Source: Planctomycetota bacterium
GTDB lineage: Bacteria; Planctomycetota; Planctomycetia; Planctomycetales; Planctomycetaceae
DNA: 64,000 nt
Reading direction: 5' to 3'
NCBI GenBank assembly: GCA_027618475.1
Contig: JAQCEJ010000015.1
Location: 1-64,000, forward strand
Under the pieces are notes generated by a model. That model worked only from the letters and a program-made list of their open reading frames with translations, did no database searches and had not been told where the DNA came from. The translations under genes were made by a program, and so were the position numbers. Shown here in pieces: positions 1 to 9,263 of the stretch (position 1 is its first letter; every line of letters begins with the position of its first letter).

Positions 1-131
1 CCATCCAGGTCGTCGTCATCGATGAGGGGGATATATCCACCCTGTTCATGCTCCCGGTCGTCCAGGGTGCGATATGCCCAGCCTTGCGGGATCGAGTTCA
101 GATCCCAGTAGATCGTGAGGGATGAAATCAT
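1..131 (-). CDS. Partial unknown protein, cut by left edge
   Basis: Reading the minus strand from an ATG at 131 gives an open frame of 43 residues that runs off the left edge without a stop; it begins MISSLTIYWDLNSIPQGW and ends in an Asp-rich stretch. The start codon overlaps the stop of the upstream ORF (128-490) as ATGA, the classic arrangement for translational coupling. I do not recognise the family. The frame has no signal peptide. The C-terminal part lies outside the window, so function cannot be judged. Confidence 0.5.
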   Translation of the reverse strand, partial: MISSLTIYWDLNSIPQGWAYRTLDDREHEQGGYIPLIDDDDLD

Positions 132-490
132 TCCGCGCCCCCTTCTAATGATTTGAGGTTCCCTGCCAAGCCACATTCTGCCGTGCGGACGATCAATCGT
201 CGAACCGATGGGGGAAGGCTCTGCCAATGGTCAATCAACGCTTGCAAGGGGGGATCGACAGGGGGCGTCAGCGATGGGATCGGCGAGGATGTTTCACCCT
301 GTCCGATGTACGAACGGGGTTCAAAATGGGGGCGCGCATCGGCGGAATCGTGTTTTCCAGCTTGTTTTTGAACGTGGTTCGAATCCAGTACCGCCCATTC
401 GTATCGAGCATCCCCACCAAACGCCCTTTGGGATTTCGTTGCGTTTTCGAGATTCGATGGATATGGCGAATGCAAAGTACGAACAGGCAA
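128..490 (-). CDS. Small hypothetical protein, tRNA-like T-loop antisense, coupled to downstream ORF
   Basis: This 120-residue frame has a basic N-terminal half of low complexity and a more protein-like tail (LQALIDHWQSLPPSVRRLIVR). That tail resembles, from memory, a C-terminal segment recurring in planctomycete ORFs near integrases; this is recollection, not a search result. The internal words VLDSN and FEPRS are what arises when a tRNA T-arm is translated antisense: plus-strand 375-385 reads GGTTCGAATCC. The stop overlaps the ATG of the next minus-strand ORF (ATGA). The N-terminal half may be non-coding and the true start may lie further in. It may be the remnant of an integrated element. 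Confidence 0.4.
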   Translation of the reverse strand: MPVRTLHSPYPSNLENATKSQRAFGGDARYEWAVLDSNHVQKQAGKHDSADARPHFEPRSYIGQGETSSPIPSLTPPVDPPLQALIDHWQSLPPSVRRLIVRTAECGLAGNLKSLEGGAE

Positions 491-520
491 TTCCCCGAGT
501 CGTTCCTGGCGAAATCCGTG

Positions 521-1465
521 CTATCGAAACCTCAGTAACGAAAGACACCCTTTCGTAATATTGCGGAAAAACGGGTACTGAAAGGGGTGCCTGTACCTGA
601 CGCTATCCAGGGTGTGAAACAAAGATCGGAAATTGTTTTGACCGCTCAGCATGTTACCCAGTTCGAGTTGTACCTCGGCAATATAATGTTTGAGTCGCAC
701 ACGTGTGACCGAATCAACTTCGTCGCGGAGTAAATTCTTTCTACAGGTCAGGCTCATAGATGCCATGATACTTTTATCGTGAATAAGATTTTCCTTGTGT
801 ATTCGTCGATAAACCACGATTTCATCGAGTATGCCTACGGCGAATTGTCTGGCAATTCGAAAATGAAAATCAAAATCCTCGCATCGTTTCAAATCTTCGG
901 AAAAATGACCGACTTTTGTTACTACATTTTTTCGAAACATCAGCGTCGATGGAATTGAAAAATTCTTCGCAGAAAGAATTCGTCGACATTCGACCGGTGT
1001 CAGAATCAACTTTCCGTTTTCACCATGTGCTGCCATCGAGTCTTGTAGTTCGGGGCATGATTCAAAATGTGTGTGGGGATAAGACCCGGCCTCGGTCACA
1101 TTTAAGTAATCACCAAAGACCGCACCAACCGATTCATATTCTTGCAGTAGCCGAACCTGATGTTCAATTCTCTTCGGGTGCATGACATCATCGGCATCGA
1201 GCAGACACACATACTCTCCGTGTGCCAGTTGCAGTCCCCGGTTTCGTGGACCAGCCAGTCCTCCGCTATTGGCTTGATGAAGAAAGCGAATTCGATCGCG
1301 CATCGGTTGTACAAGGGATAACGTATCGTCGGTGGAGCCATCATCCACGACGATCACTTCCCTCTTCGGATAAGTCTGATCGAACACGCTATCGATCGCC
1401 TCGCGTATCCATTTCTCGCTATTAAAACTCGTGATAATGACCGAGACTAATGGATCGGAATTCAA
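521..1465 (-). CDS. Family 2 glycosyltransferase
   Basis: This 314-residue protein has a GT-A fold N-terminus typical of GT2: VSVIITSFNSEKWIREAIDS at residues 8-27, VVDDGSTDDT (the nucleotide-binding DDGS motif) near residues 40-49, and CLLDADDVMHP (the DXD-type metal site) near residue 90. It should move a sugar from a nucleotide sugar to a glycan or lipid acceptor at the cytoplasmic membrane face; donor and acceptor cannot be deduced. The start is a TTG preceded by a strong GGGGGAGG ribosome-binding site a few bases upstream. It stands alone, so it may decorate a surface polysaccharide made elsewhere. The C-terminal third (from about residue 220) is less conserved and helical-looking. Confidence 0.85.
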   Translation of the reverse strand: MNSDPLVSVIITSFNSEKWIREAIDSVFDQTYPKREVIVVDDGSTDDTLSLVQPMRDRIRFLHQANSGGLAGPRNRGLQLAHGEYVCLLDADDVMHPKRIEHQVRLLQEYESVGAVFGDYLNVTEAGSYPHTHFESCPELQDSMAAHGENGKLILTPVECRRILSAKNFSIPSTLMFRKNVVTKVGHFSEDLKRCEDFDFHFRIARQFAVGILDEIVVYRRIHKENLIHDKSIMASMSLTCRKNLLRDEVDSVTRVRLKHYIAEVQLELGNMLSGQNNFRSLFHTLDSVRYRHPFQYPFFRNITKGCLSLLRFR

Positions 1466-1720
1466 CCGTCCTCCCCCTTATTGAATGCACGTATTATTTT
1501 CGTTCGTCAACTGGACACGTTGTGTGCAACCAATTTTGGGTGATGTATCTGTGAAAATGCAAGAGATCGAGAGAATTAACGCCCCGCGATGTTCTGAGCG
1601 GAAGATTGGATAATCACTCCAGATTGTAATGCTGCTCGAGTTGATTGCCTTTTAGCATAATCGACATTCGCTATAAAAGTAACATCAGCGTTACCACATA
1701 AGGATGTCGGACGGGCTTAC
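1466..1720. other. Gene-free AT-rich spacer
   Basis: The 255 bases between the glycosyltransferase start and the 3' end of the next minus-strand gene hold no recognisable ORF or RNA. The stretch is visibly richer in A and T than its surroundings. It probably carries the glycosyltransferase promoter and the terminator of the upstream gene, but I could not pick out a convincing hairpin with a T-run. Confidence 0.5.
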
Positions 1721-4699
1721 CTAATACCGAAACCAGATCAGTTCGTTCATCCCTTCGATGAAAAGAATTCGCCGATCGACGGGAACATTGGTAAAGCTCT
1801 CGACGTTACCTGTGGGCCATCGGACTTCCAGATTGTCGATCGTGACCGATTCTCCGAGACCAAAGTGGATCATGCGCTCATTGCTCGCCTGATAACCATC
1901 GCCGGCGGTGAGTTGCCGAACGAAAGTCTGGCCGCTAACCTCCATGCGCACGGTCGTGCCGATGGCGTCACGATCAGAGGCTGTTCCCCGGATGTGAATG
2001 GAGACGAAATGTCCGCAATTCGGTGTGGTATTGGTTAGCAGTGCCGCGGGAGAATCGAGATGTGCGATGATCGCATCTTCGGCACCGTCACGGTTCCAGT
2101 CGCATCTGGCGACACTTCGTCCTAGATAGGTTCCCGTGAAGAATTCCCCGAGCAATTCGGGGTCTACTTCGCGAAATGCTCCCGAACCGATGTTATAAAA
2201 AAACTGCGGCGGCATACGATAGGCTCTCCCCTCATTTCGCAGATCTTCGATATGCCCGTTGGTAACGATCAGGTCGAGACGACCGTCGAGATCACCGTCG
2301 ATAAACTGCGTGCCAAAGCCCAACTGTTGCATACTGACGTCGTACAATCCGGACTTGTGAATGTCGTCGGAGTAGACACCGCCGGATTGATGCCGGTAAA
2401 ACGCGTTGGGTTCCATCAGAAAATTGGTGACGAACAGATCAAGATGCTGATCGCCGTCGGCATCTCCAGCAGCGATTCCCATGCAGGCTTGTGCGGTCCC
2501 TTCAACACCGTGTGCGAGTCCCAATGTTACGGCACTCTCCTGGAAGTACGGCGAATCGCCACGAGCGGTCGTTTTATTGACGAAGAAAAAATTCTCGACA
2601 AGATCGTTGGCCACAAACAGATCCAGCCGACCGCCTCCTGAAAAATCGGCAACAACGATGCCCAGACCTTTTCCATCGTTTTCAACGTCGTGAAATCCCG
2701 CCAGATGGGAGGCATCGACGAAGCGTCCGTCGCCGAGATTGAGATAAAATTCGTCCGGAGATCCCGCAAAATCGTGCGGAAGACACATCCGGTGAACGCC
2801 ATCTTCCTGAGCGCATATTCGTGTGAAAACATCGTCGCCGGCGAGATAATTGGTCGCATAGAGATCGGGCCAGGTATCTCCGTTCAAATCGGCGATGGCA
2901 CAACTGGTCGTCCACCTTCCCTGATCACCCGGTAACCGCGCCTCCTCGAAAGTCCCGTCTCCATTGTTGATCAGCAGACGATTGTGACCGATATTCGCCA
3001 CGAATAGATCGGGAAATCCGTCGTTGTTGACATCACCGGTGGTGACGCCCTGACTGAATTGATTTTCCACGATCGTCGATTCGAGCGTCACGTTCTGAAA
3101 GTGCTTTCCCTCGCCGTTGCGGAAGAACTGATCGAGATGTTCGGTCTGTTTGTCATCGGGAGGCCAGCGGCATCCCTGGGTGAGATAGACATCGGGCCAA
3201 TGGTCTCCATCGAAGTCGAGCACCGCAACACCGCCGCCGGTGAATTCGTACATATATTGACCGGGCGTCGTCGGGTCGCCCCCGTTGAAATATTGAAAAT
3301 TCAACCCTGCCCCGACGGCCGATTCGTCAAATCGAATCGAGACATCACCGGGAATTGTCGACGCGGCAGACTGTTCGTCACCTGTCGCGGGAACAACCAG
3401 CGTACGCCAACGCGGAAGCGGATAATCGTCGATCGCAAATTTGTATACAGGGTTCGCCCCCTCCAGCGTCCAGGGGGGATTCGTCTTCAATGCCGGCGAC
3501 AGTTCGGCCTGCATTTCCATCGGCCATGCGGCGTTCGCGTCGATCTGCAAGGCAAGCTGAGACCAGCCCCATGCTTCCCAGGCCCGTCCCAAAACGACCA
3601 ACTGATCGGCAAGTCGCTGCATCGACGCGAGAGAGGTATACTTCGACTTCGAGAGATCCGACTCGCGTATTGCCAGCTCTCGCAATTGCTGACTTCGTTT
3701 CAAAAACGGTGCCGCATGTGACGGTTCATCGAGTTTGTGCAGCAATTGACCCATCTGCAAATTGGCGTCGAGTAAATTCGGATTTCGTTTAAGAGCTTCG
3801 GCGTAGCAACGGACAGCCCCTTTCTTCTCCTTACACCGCTGCGCCCATTGGGCACGGACGATCCAGATATCGGGATGCGCGTCGGCCATTCGGGGCAACT
3901 GCGTCTGCCAGGTGTGCAGCGCGTCGAATTCCCCCTGTTGTATCAGTAACTTACCCAATAACGCGTGGGCTTCAACAAGCTGCGGATTCTGACGGAGGGC
4001 GCTGCGCAGTTCGACGATCGCCTCGTCATCCTGGCCGGCATCGATGGCTTGCCGGGCTGCTACCAGATGTCCGACCGGATCGACCGGTTGTGCCATCCGC
4101 CATTGCTTACCCATCTCGAGAGCCGAGTTGACGGCCCCTTCCGTCGCCAGCAACGCCAGATCGTTCACATGTATTTTCTTAAAGCGAATCAGATCGACCA
4201 GATAGGGAATCGCTTCCCAACGGCGAGCCGATGTCGTCTGCAGGGTGGCCATCGCCGCGACAGATTCCGAATCGTTCGGGCTGACATGCAAGAGATGGCG
4301 AAACGCGGCCTCGGCTACCGACGGGCGATTGAGCTGATAGGCGGTTGCTAGAGCAGCCTCTCGGTAGGCTTGAATCACGGGCTCGGAATCGACCAGCGGA
4401 ATATGGGCGAGTGCCGCAACCGCTTCGGTGTATTCCTTCGCCTGCAGCAAGGCCCGACAGACGATCAGCCAGGCCTTGCTGGAATCGGGTTGCCGGGCAA
4501 CGGCGATTCGACCGAGCCGCAATGCTTCGTTGGGATCATTCCGTTCGAGTGCTGCTTCGGCGGCTGAGAAGAGTGCGTCGTGTTGTGCACGCGACCATTG
4601 CCACCATCCCACTGCAGTTGCCGTTGATGTCACGATCAACAGCACGACCCAAGTGCGCCATCGCACCTGGGTCGGTTGCTGACTCAGTTGATTGTTCAT
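1721..4699 (-). CDS. TPR / FG-GAP (VCBS) / ASPIC-UnbV exported protein, CRTAC1 type
   Basis: About 992 residues from the ATG at 4699 (a GTG at 4714 is possible). An N-terminal membrane anchor or signal (about residues 16-33, WVVLLIVTSTATAVGWW) is followed by TPR-like helical pairs to about residue 370. After these come FG-GAP/VCBS repeats with the calcium-loop pattern DxDxDxxxD (DFDGDHWPD, DVNNDGFPD, DLNGDTWPD, DADGDQHLD, DGDLDGRLD). It ends with an ASPIC/UnbV domain (GDGYQASNERMIHFGLG). FG-GAP blades usually form a calcium-binding beta-propeller used for adhesion or ligand binding, here outside the cytoplasm. The protein is larger than simple CRTAC1 proteins because of the TPR half. It appears monocistronic. 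Confidence 0.8.
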   Translation of the reverse strand: MNNQLSQQPTQVRWRTWVVLLIVTSTATAVGWWQWSRAQHDALFSAAEAALERNDPNEALRLGRIAVARQPDSSKAWLIVCRALLQAKEYTEAVAALAHIPLVDSEPVIQAYREAALATAYQLNRPSVAEAAFRHLLHVSPNDSESVAAMATLQTTSARRWEAIPYLVDLIRFKKIHVNDLALLATEGAVNSALEMGKQWRMAQPVDPVGHLVAARQAIDAGQDDEAIVELRSALRQNPQLVEAHALLGKLLIQQGEFDALHTWQTQLPRMADAHPDIWIVRAQWAQRCKEKKGAVRCYAEALKRNPNLLDANLQMGQLLHKLDEPSHAAPFLKRSQQLRELAIRESDLSKSKYTSLASMQRLADQLVVLGRAWEAWGWSQLALQIDANAAWPMEMQAELSPALKTNPPWTLEGANPVYKFAIDDYPLPRWRTLVVPATGDEQSAASTIPGDVSIRFDESAVGAGLNFQYFNGGDPTTPGQYMYEFTGGGVAVLDFDGDHWPDVYLTQGCRWPPDDKQTEHLDQFFRNGEGKHFQNVTLESTIVENQFSQGVTTGDVNNDGFPDLFVANIGHNRLLINNGDGTFEEARLPGDQGRWTTSCAIADLNGDTWPDLYATNYLAGDDVFTRICAQEDGVHRMCLPHDFAGSPDEFYLNLGDGRFVDASHLAGFHDVENDGKGLGIVVADFSGGGRLDLFVANDLVENFFFVNKTTARGDSPYFQESAVTLGLAHGVEGTAQACMGIAAGDADGDQHLDLFVTNFLMEPNAFYRHQSGGVYSDDIHKSGLYDVSMQQLGFGTQFIDGDLDGRLDLIVTNGHIEDLRNEGRAYRMPPQFFYNIGSGAFREVDPELLGEFFTGTYLGRSVARCDWNRDGAEDAIIAHLDSPAALLTNTTPNCGHFVSIHIRGTASDRDAIGTTVRMEVSGQTFVRQLTAGDGYQASNERMIHFGLGESVTIDNLEVRWPTGNVESFTNVPVDRRILFIEGMNELIWFRY

Positions 4700-4836
4700 A
4701 CGACCAACGCCCACGAGATCAGATCGAAAGCCAATTGCCTATCTTCTGACATGTCCGCGACTTGATGCTCGCAGAAGAACTACCCCTGTTTCACGAGGTC
4801 GGTTCGAAATGGTCTCGTGGTCGATCACACAATTAA

Positions 4837-5832
4837 TTACGGGGACGGTTGATTGGGAAGCCCGTCATTAGGGGTGCAGCCGTTACGCCAGACGATGGCA
4901 TCCATGCTGTCCGACAAACGACGCACACTACCATCAGCCATTGCCATGTTAATCATGCCGGAATGGGGGCTGGTGGGGTAATACATATCACATTCAGTAG
5001 ACTTCACGCCGGACTGAAAAACAGTACCGTCGTTCCAGCCGGGAATGCCACCGGTCCCTGCCGCACCAATCGCCGCAAAACAATGGCTCCAGTAGCGGGC
5101 ATACGATGCGCTCGCGTTGAAATCGCCACCGTCGTGCATCAGGTTACCGGCAGAGGGCTGATTGTTTCCCGTGCAGATCTGATATTGTTCGGTCACCATA
5201 AACGTGTTCGACGTGCCGTCTTTGATGCCGTCGGGCATTTTGGCTCCCTTGTAATGAATCACGTCGGCGTACGGGTTGTTAAAATTCGTCACGGAAGGAT
5301 TGGGATTTCCAAAGAGCAGGTAGTTGCCGATGTAGTTTCCCGGCACCCATCCGGCAACCAAAACACCGTTCGGATTCGAACTTTCCGAGGGGCAAATAAA
5401 AGCGGGAGGCGTTTTCTGCAGGTACATCTGGTTATACCCCATATGAAAATGCTGATTCCCCGTTCCCGTCAGACCACCAACGGTGCCGTACTTGTAGAGG
5501 GTTTCCTGGTCGATGTACAACAATAAAATCGAAAACATCGAACCGTTCAGACCGTTGTTCCAGTACTGACTGTTCGAAGGGGCGGCAGCCAATGACGCCG
5601 GGGGAAAACTTCCGTAAACGTCGTGAGCGTTGTGGAAACCCAACGCCTGTTGCTTCAGGTTATTGGTACATTGCGTACGGCGGGCCGCTTCGCGTGCCTG
5701 CTGCACGGCGGGGAGCAACAAAGCAATCAGCACCGCAATAATCGCAATCACAACCAGCAGTTCGATCAGTGTGAAACCACGACGGCTCGTTGTATTTAAC
5801 GAGCGAGCTGTGCGCAAGCGAGAACGCTTCAT
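4837..5832 (-). CDS. DUF1559 pseudopilin-like protein
   Basis: 331 residues from the ATG at 5832, preceded by an excellent AGGAGGAAG ribosome-binding site. Around residues 18-45 lies the type IV prepilin signal: RRGF at the cleavage site, then [20 protein letters not shown], the hydrophobic spine that polymerises in pilins, then QQAREAARR. The body is the DUF1559 (SBP_bac_10) domain, large in planctomycetes, ending with the usual [12 protein letters not shown] signature near residue 305. Processing by a prepilin peptidase and assembly by a type II/IV-like machine are expected from the family. No pilus gene is nearby, so it is probably one of many scattered paralogues. Confidence 0.9.
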   Translation of the reverse strand: MKRSRLRTARSLNTTSRRGFTLIELLVVIAIIAVLIALLLPAVQQAREAARRTQCTNNLKQQALGFHNAHDVYGSFPPASLAAAPSNSQYWNNGLNGSMFSILLLYIDQETLYKYGTVGGLTGTGNQHFHMGYNQMYLQKTPPAFICPSESSNPNGVLVAGWVPGNYIGNYLLFGNPNPSVTNFNNPYADVIHYKGAKMPDGIKDGTSNTFMVTEQYQICTGNNQPSAGNLMHDGGDFNASASYARYWSHCFAAIGAAGTGGIPGWNDGTVFQSGVKSTECDMYYPTSPHSGMINMAMADGSVRRLSDSMDAIVWRNGCTPNDGLPNQPSP

Positions 5833-6436
5833 CTGTTCTTCCTCCTTCAAGAGTGGCAAAAAAGAAATGAAATCCGAAGATCAACACGAAAGATCAAACG
5901 CGAATGACGTTTGATGTCGAATATAAAGGAATCCTTACAAGATACAATTTGTAAGCCTTAAAAGTCAATGTTTAACGGGTCGGGAAGCCAAAATTGGGGA
6001 AATTCAAGATGCTCTTCGCTGAACATCCGGCTGCATCTGACGGATGGGGTCGAAACACTTAGCAACCCGTTGAAAAATGGATGGCACTGCCGGCTTGTCA
6101 GGCAGTGTGGTTGTGAGACATCGGAAAAACACGGGTGGACAAGCCACCCGTGGTATACACATTTTGATCATCACTCATTTTCAACGGGCTGTTAATCGCC
6201 GATTGACGAGTGCATGAAAAACGAGCATCGGCTACTGACGAAATTCACTTTTTGTGCCGCGAGGATTGCATGATGGTCAAGTCCCTCCGTAGAATGCCGA
6301 GAGGAACGGCCTTATCATGCAAAGAGTTGCCGTTGTACCATTATCACGCTCTCATATCTGCTAAGACTCGTATCGACTGATATAGCGGTTGTCTTCGAGT
6401 CGATTACGGTCTGGCTCCATTATTCAAATTGAAGGG
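5833..6436. other. Gene-free region with a palindromic repeat element
   Basis: The 600 bases between the DUF1559 gene (minus) and the small lipoprotein (plus) contain a palindromic element at 6065-6194 (listed separately). The AT-rich flank 5890-5970 probably holds the DUF1559 promoter. No additional protein-coding signal was recognised. Confidence 0.5.
6065..6194. repeat. Palindromic repeat with CCCGTTGAAAA/TTTTCAACGGG ends
   Basis: The element is bounded by CCCGTTGAAAAATG (6066-6079) and CATTTTCAACGGG (6176-6188), inverted copies differing by one T. Inside are two hairpins: CACTGCC/GGCAGTG (6085-6091 with 6101-6107) and a perfect 9-bp stem CACGGGTGG/CCACCCGTG (6130-6138 with 6144-6152). 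The right end TTTTCAACGGGCTGTTA recurs exactly at about 43535-43551, where it again sits next to a CACTGCC-type hairpin, so this is a dispersed family rather than a local terminator. Confidence 0.7.
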
Positions 6437-6751
6437 ATGTTTATGCGTCAGTCATTCAAAGTTTCCATCGTTAGCTGCTGGGTTCTTGCCTTGGCTCTGG
6501 GGTGCGGTGAAGCCCCTCCCCCTCCTCCTCCGGAACAGGGGAGCGACGCGACATCAGAATTGGACTACGTTAACAAGGCGAGTATGGCGATGATGCTGGG
6601 TGACCAGGGGAACCGCTATGCCCCCGACAGCGCCAAAGAACTCGGCGACGGAAAATTTGAAATCGAGGATACGGCGGGGAATAAATACTCTGTGACCGTT
6701 ACGAAAGAAGGGGATGGATACAAGATGTCGAAGCCGGAGCCCGCGAAATAA
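6437..6751 (+). CDS. Small lipoprotein
   Basis: About 104 residues starting at the ATG at 6437 (or 6443), with GAAGGG just upstream. The N-terminus has two Met, a basic residue, a hydrophobic run (VSIVSCWVLALALG) and a lipobox-like LALGC, followed by a Pro/Glu-rich linker of about ten residues. The remaining 70 residues form a compact domain ending in a charged tail; part (GDGKFEIEDTAGNKYSVTVT) looks like a small beta-sheet. It should be lipid-anchored and periplasmic or surface-exposed. I do not recognise the family. It lies 64 bases upstream of the sulfatase-like gene on the same strand and may be co-transcribed with it. Confidence 0.7.
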   Translation: MFMRQSFKVSIVSCWVLALALGCGEAPPPPPPEQGSDATSELDYVNKASMAMMLGDQGNRYAPDSAKELGDGKFEIEDTAGNKYSVTVTKEGDGYKMSKPEPAK

Positions 6752-6815
6752 CTCTGACCCCGATGTCATCTGGTCGCTGAGCTGATTATCGATTTTCTCG
6801 GAGAAGAGGATTCTT

Positions 6816-9227
6816 TTGCAGACGATTCGACGGAAGTTCGGCCTGACGTTCGCTATTGCGGTTGTCGTCGTGGCGGGACTTATCTTCTATCTCGGGTGGA
6901 ATCGAGAATCCCCTCCCCCCATTCTGTTGATCACACTCGATACAACCCGTGCTGATCGCATCGGCGCCTATGGCTACGATAAAGCGCACACTCCGGTGCT
7001 CGACCAGCTGGCACGCGAAGGAATCTTGTTCGAAGACGCCGTCAGCCCGGCACCGTTGACGCTTCCCGTACATGCGAGTCTGTTTACGGGACTTTATCCC
7101 CCCGAACATGGCTTACGAACGAACGGCTATGGAAGTCTGCCGAAGCAGTTCACAACCCTCGGCGAAATCTTGAGCGATGCGGGATACGACTCAGGGGCGT
7201 TCGTTGCGTCGTTCGTCTTGAATGGAAAATTCGGACTTCGTCGCGGTTTTCGAGAATACGACGATAATCTCTCGAGCGCCGCTCCGACGCAAGATGCGAT
7301 CCATCGCTTTCGCGACGGAGGAGCCGTTGTCGATTCAGCTCTGAAATGGCTGGAAAAACCGAGGTCGAAGCCCTTTTTCTGCTGGGTGCATCTGTACGAT
7401 CCCCATGCGCCTTACGACCCCCGCACGAATGAATTCGGCGACGAGTTTGTCGACTCCCCCTACGACGGAGAGATCGCCTACACCGATCGTCAGGTCGGAC
7501 GGCTGCTCGACTTTCTGAAGACGTATCCCGAAACGATCGTCATCGTCGTCGGCGACCACGGCGAATCGCTGGGGGACCATTTCGAAATGCAGCACGGCTA
7601 CACGCTCTATAACAGTACGCAACACGTGCCGCTGATAATGCGCGGTGTTCCCGAAACAATCCCCGGCAGCCGGATTGCGGGCTCTGTGTCGCTCGTCGAC
7701 ATTCTTCCCACCGTAACGGAAATGTTGAAACTTCCTGCTCCCGAGACGATCAGCGGGCGGAGTTTTCTTCCCGCCCTGCGAGGTGATGCACCGGCCGAAC
7801 GACTCTGTTACGGAGGGACCGACGATCCTTATTTGCAAAATGGCTGGTCGCCGCTGCGGAGTCTGACGACTCAACGCTGGCGATACATCCGCACCACCAA
7901 ACCAGAGTTGTACGACCTGGAGAACGATCCGAAAGAACTCGACAACCTGGCCGCCAAAAACCCGCAACGACTGAAAGAGATGGAAATTCAACTGGCCGAT
8001 CTCGAATCGAGCCTGAACGTCGGAGAAGCCGATGAGGTGCAACTTTCTAATGCTGAACAACGCGGCCTGGAAAGTCTTGGCTACGCCGGTGGATCGTCCC
8101 GGGGTGAAGCGACGACAGACAATAATCTTCCCGACGTAAAAGACATGCTGCCGTTCAATCTCAAAACACAGACCGCCATCGATCTGATGGATCAGGGGAA
8201 GTTTTCCGAAGCAGAAGCGGTGCTGCAAGAGATTGTCGCCGCGTCGCCTCCGGAACATTTTTCGTCCCGTTTGTATCTGGGGGCCGTGCTCGAACATCAG
8301 GGGCATTTCGACGAAGCCGAGACGATCTACAAGGCTGTTCTTGATCAGCGTCCTGAGGATACCAACGCCTTGTTTCATCTGGGGGCGATGTATGCGGTGC
8401 AGGGGCGTTTTCCCGAAGCGATCGAGATTTTTGAAAAATCTCTGGCGACAGAACCGGATGCGGCTCAACCGCTGTTCAATCTTGGTTTGGCGCACGCGCG
8501 GCTCGGCGAGTTCAACGTGGCGGAACAGAATTTCAATCGCGTTCTGCAACTCGATCCCGCTTTTCCCGGCGCCTGGATGGCACTCGGGAATCTTCGCGCG
8601 CGTCAGGGCCTGATTGCCGAGGCGATCACTGCGTATGAATACGAACTCCGGCTCAACCCGGCGTCGGTCGAAACGCACGTCAATCTCGGCGTCCAGTTGG
8701 CGAGCCAACAGCGGCATCAAGAGGCACAACGGCATCTCGCCGAAGCGGTCCGTCTCGCTCCACAGAACGCCGATGCCCGCTACAATCTGGGCATCTGCGA
8801 AGAAATGCTGCAACATTACGATGCGGCGATTTCAGAGCTGCAAGAAGCCATCCGCCTGCGGCCCGATCAGCCGGGTCTGAAAACGGCTCTTGGAAACATC
8901 TACTCGAAAGCCGATCAACTGGATGAGGCGATCAAGATGTATGAAGCAGAGGTCGAGAAACACCCCGAAGCGATCGATGCATACGTGAATCTGGGTGTAT
9001 TGCACGCGGGGAAAAAGCAGCTTTCCCAGGCAGTCGAATACCTTGAAAAGGCACTCGAACTGAGCCCTGACCATGCCGAAGCGCGATTCAACCTCGGTTC
9101 GATCTTTGCGATGCAAAACGAGCGCGACAAAGCGAAGGAACAGTTCGAGCGAATCTTACGTCGCCATCCCGATCATGAAAGCGCGGCTAAGGAACTGGCT
9201 CGCCTGCGAAGCGAATCGCCGCCGTAA
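6816..9227 (+). CDS. Sulfatase-fold (alkaline phosphatase superfamily) protein with C-terminal TPR array
   Basis: 803 residues from a TTG with GAGAAGAGG upstream. A signal-anchor helix (residues 8-27) is followed by the alkaline-phosphatase superfamily domain to about residue 400: LDTTRADR metal-binding Asp near 42-48, the active-site segment LTLPVHASLFTG at 81-92, and GDHGES near 248 supplying further metal ligands. From about residue 445 to the end are roughly ten TPRs (for example NALFHLGAMYAVQGRFPEAI). In true sulfatases the nucleophile segment is C/S-x-P-S-R; here Thr82 occupies that place and the PSR triplet is not kept, so formylglycine chemistry is unlikely. Phosphatase or phosphotransferase activity is a better guess. 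Confidence 0.85.
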   Translation: MQTIRRKFGLTFAIAVVVVAGLIFYLGWNRESPPPILLITLDTTRADRIGAYGYDKAHTPVLDQLAREGILFEDAVSPAPLTLPVHASLFTGLYPPEHGLRTNGYGSLPKQFTTLGEILSDAGYDSGAFVASFVLNGKFGLRRGFREYDDNLSSAAPTQDAIHRFRDGGAVVDSALKWLEKPRSKPFFCWVHLYDPHAPYDPRTNEFGDEFVDSPYDGEIAYTDRQVGRLLDFLKTYPETIVIVVGDHGESLGDHFEMQHGYTLYNSTQHVPLIMRGVPETIPGSRIAGSVSLVDILPTVTEMLKLPAPETISGRSFLPALRGDAPAERLCYGGTDDPYLQNGWSPLRSLTTQRWRYIRTTKPELYDLENDPKELDNLAAKNPQRLKEMEIQLADLESSLNVGEADEVQLSNAEQRGLESLGYAGGSSRGEATTDNNLPDVKDMLPFNLKTQTAIDLMDQGKFSEAEAVLQEIVAASPPEHFSSRLYLGAVLEHQGHFDEAETIYKAVLDQRPEDTNALFHLGAMYAVQGRFPEAIEIFEKSLATEPDAAQPLFNLGLAHARLGEFNVAEQNFNRVLQLDPAFPGAWMALGNLRARQGLIAEAITAYEYELRLNPASVETHVNLGVQLASQQRHQEAQRHLAEAVRLAPQNADARYNLGICEEMLQHYDAAISELQEAIRLRPDQPGLKTALGNIYSKADQLDEAIKMYEAEVEKHPEAIDAYVNLGVLHAGKKQLSQAVEYLEKALELSPDHAEARFNLGSIFAMQNERDKAKEQFERILRRHPDHESAAKELARLRSESPP

Positions 9228-9263
9228 GCTTCGGCGTTGATTCGCGTTTGCATTGTCGAGGAC

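Noticed and set aside
322-396. Possible tRNA gene around GGTTCGAATCC at 375-385
   Set aside because: The acceptor, D and anticodon stems do not pair; only the T-loop and a few T-stem pairs are present.
7335-8816. Long open frame on the minus strand inside the sulfatase-like/TPR gene
   Set aside because: It is antisense to clear TPR and sulfatase-fold motifs and has no recognisable domain or ribosome-binding site; it is a codon-bias shadow.
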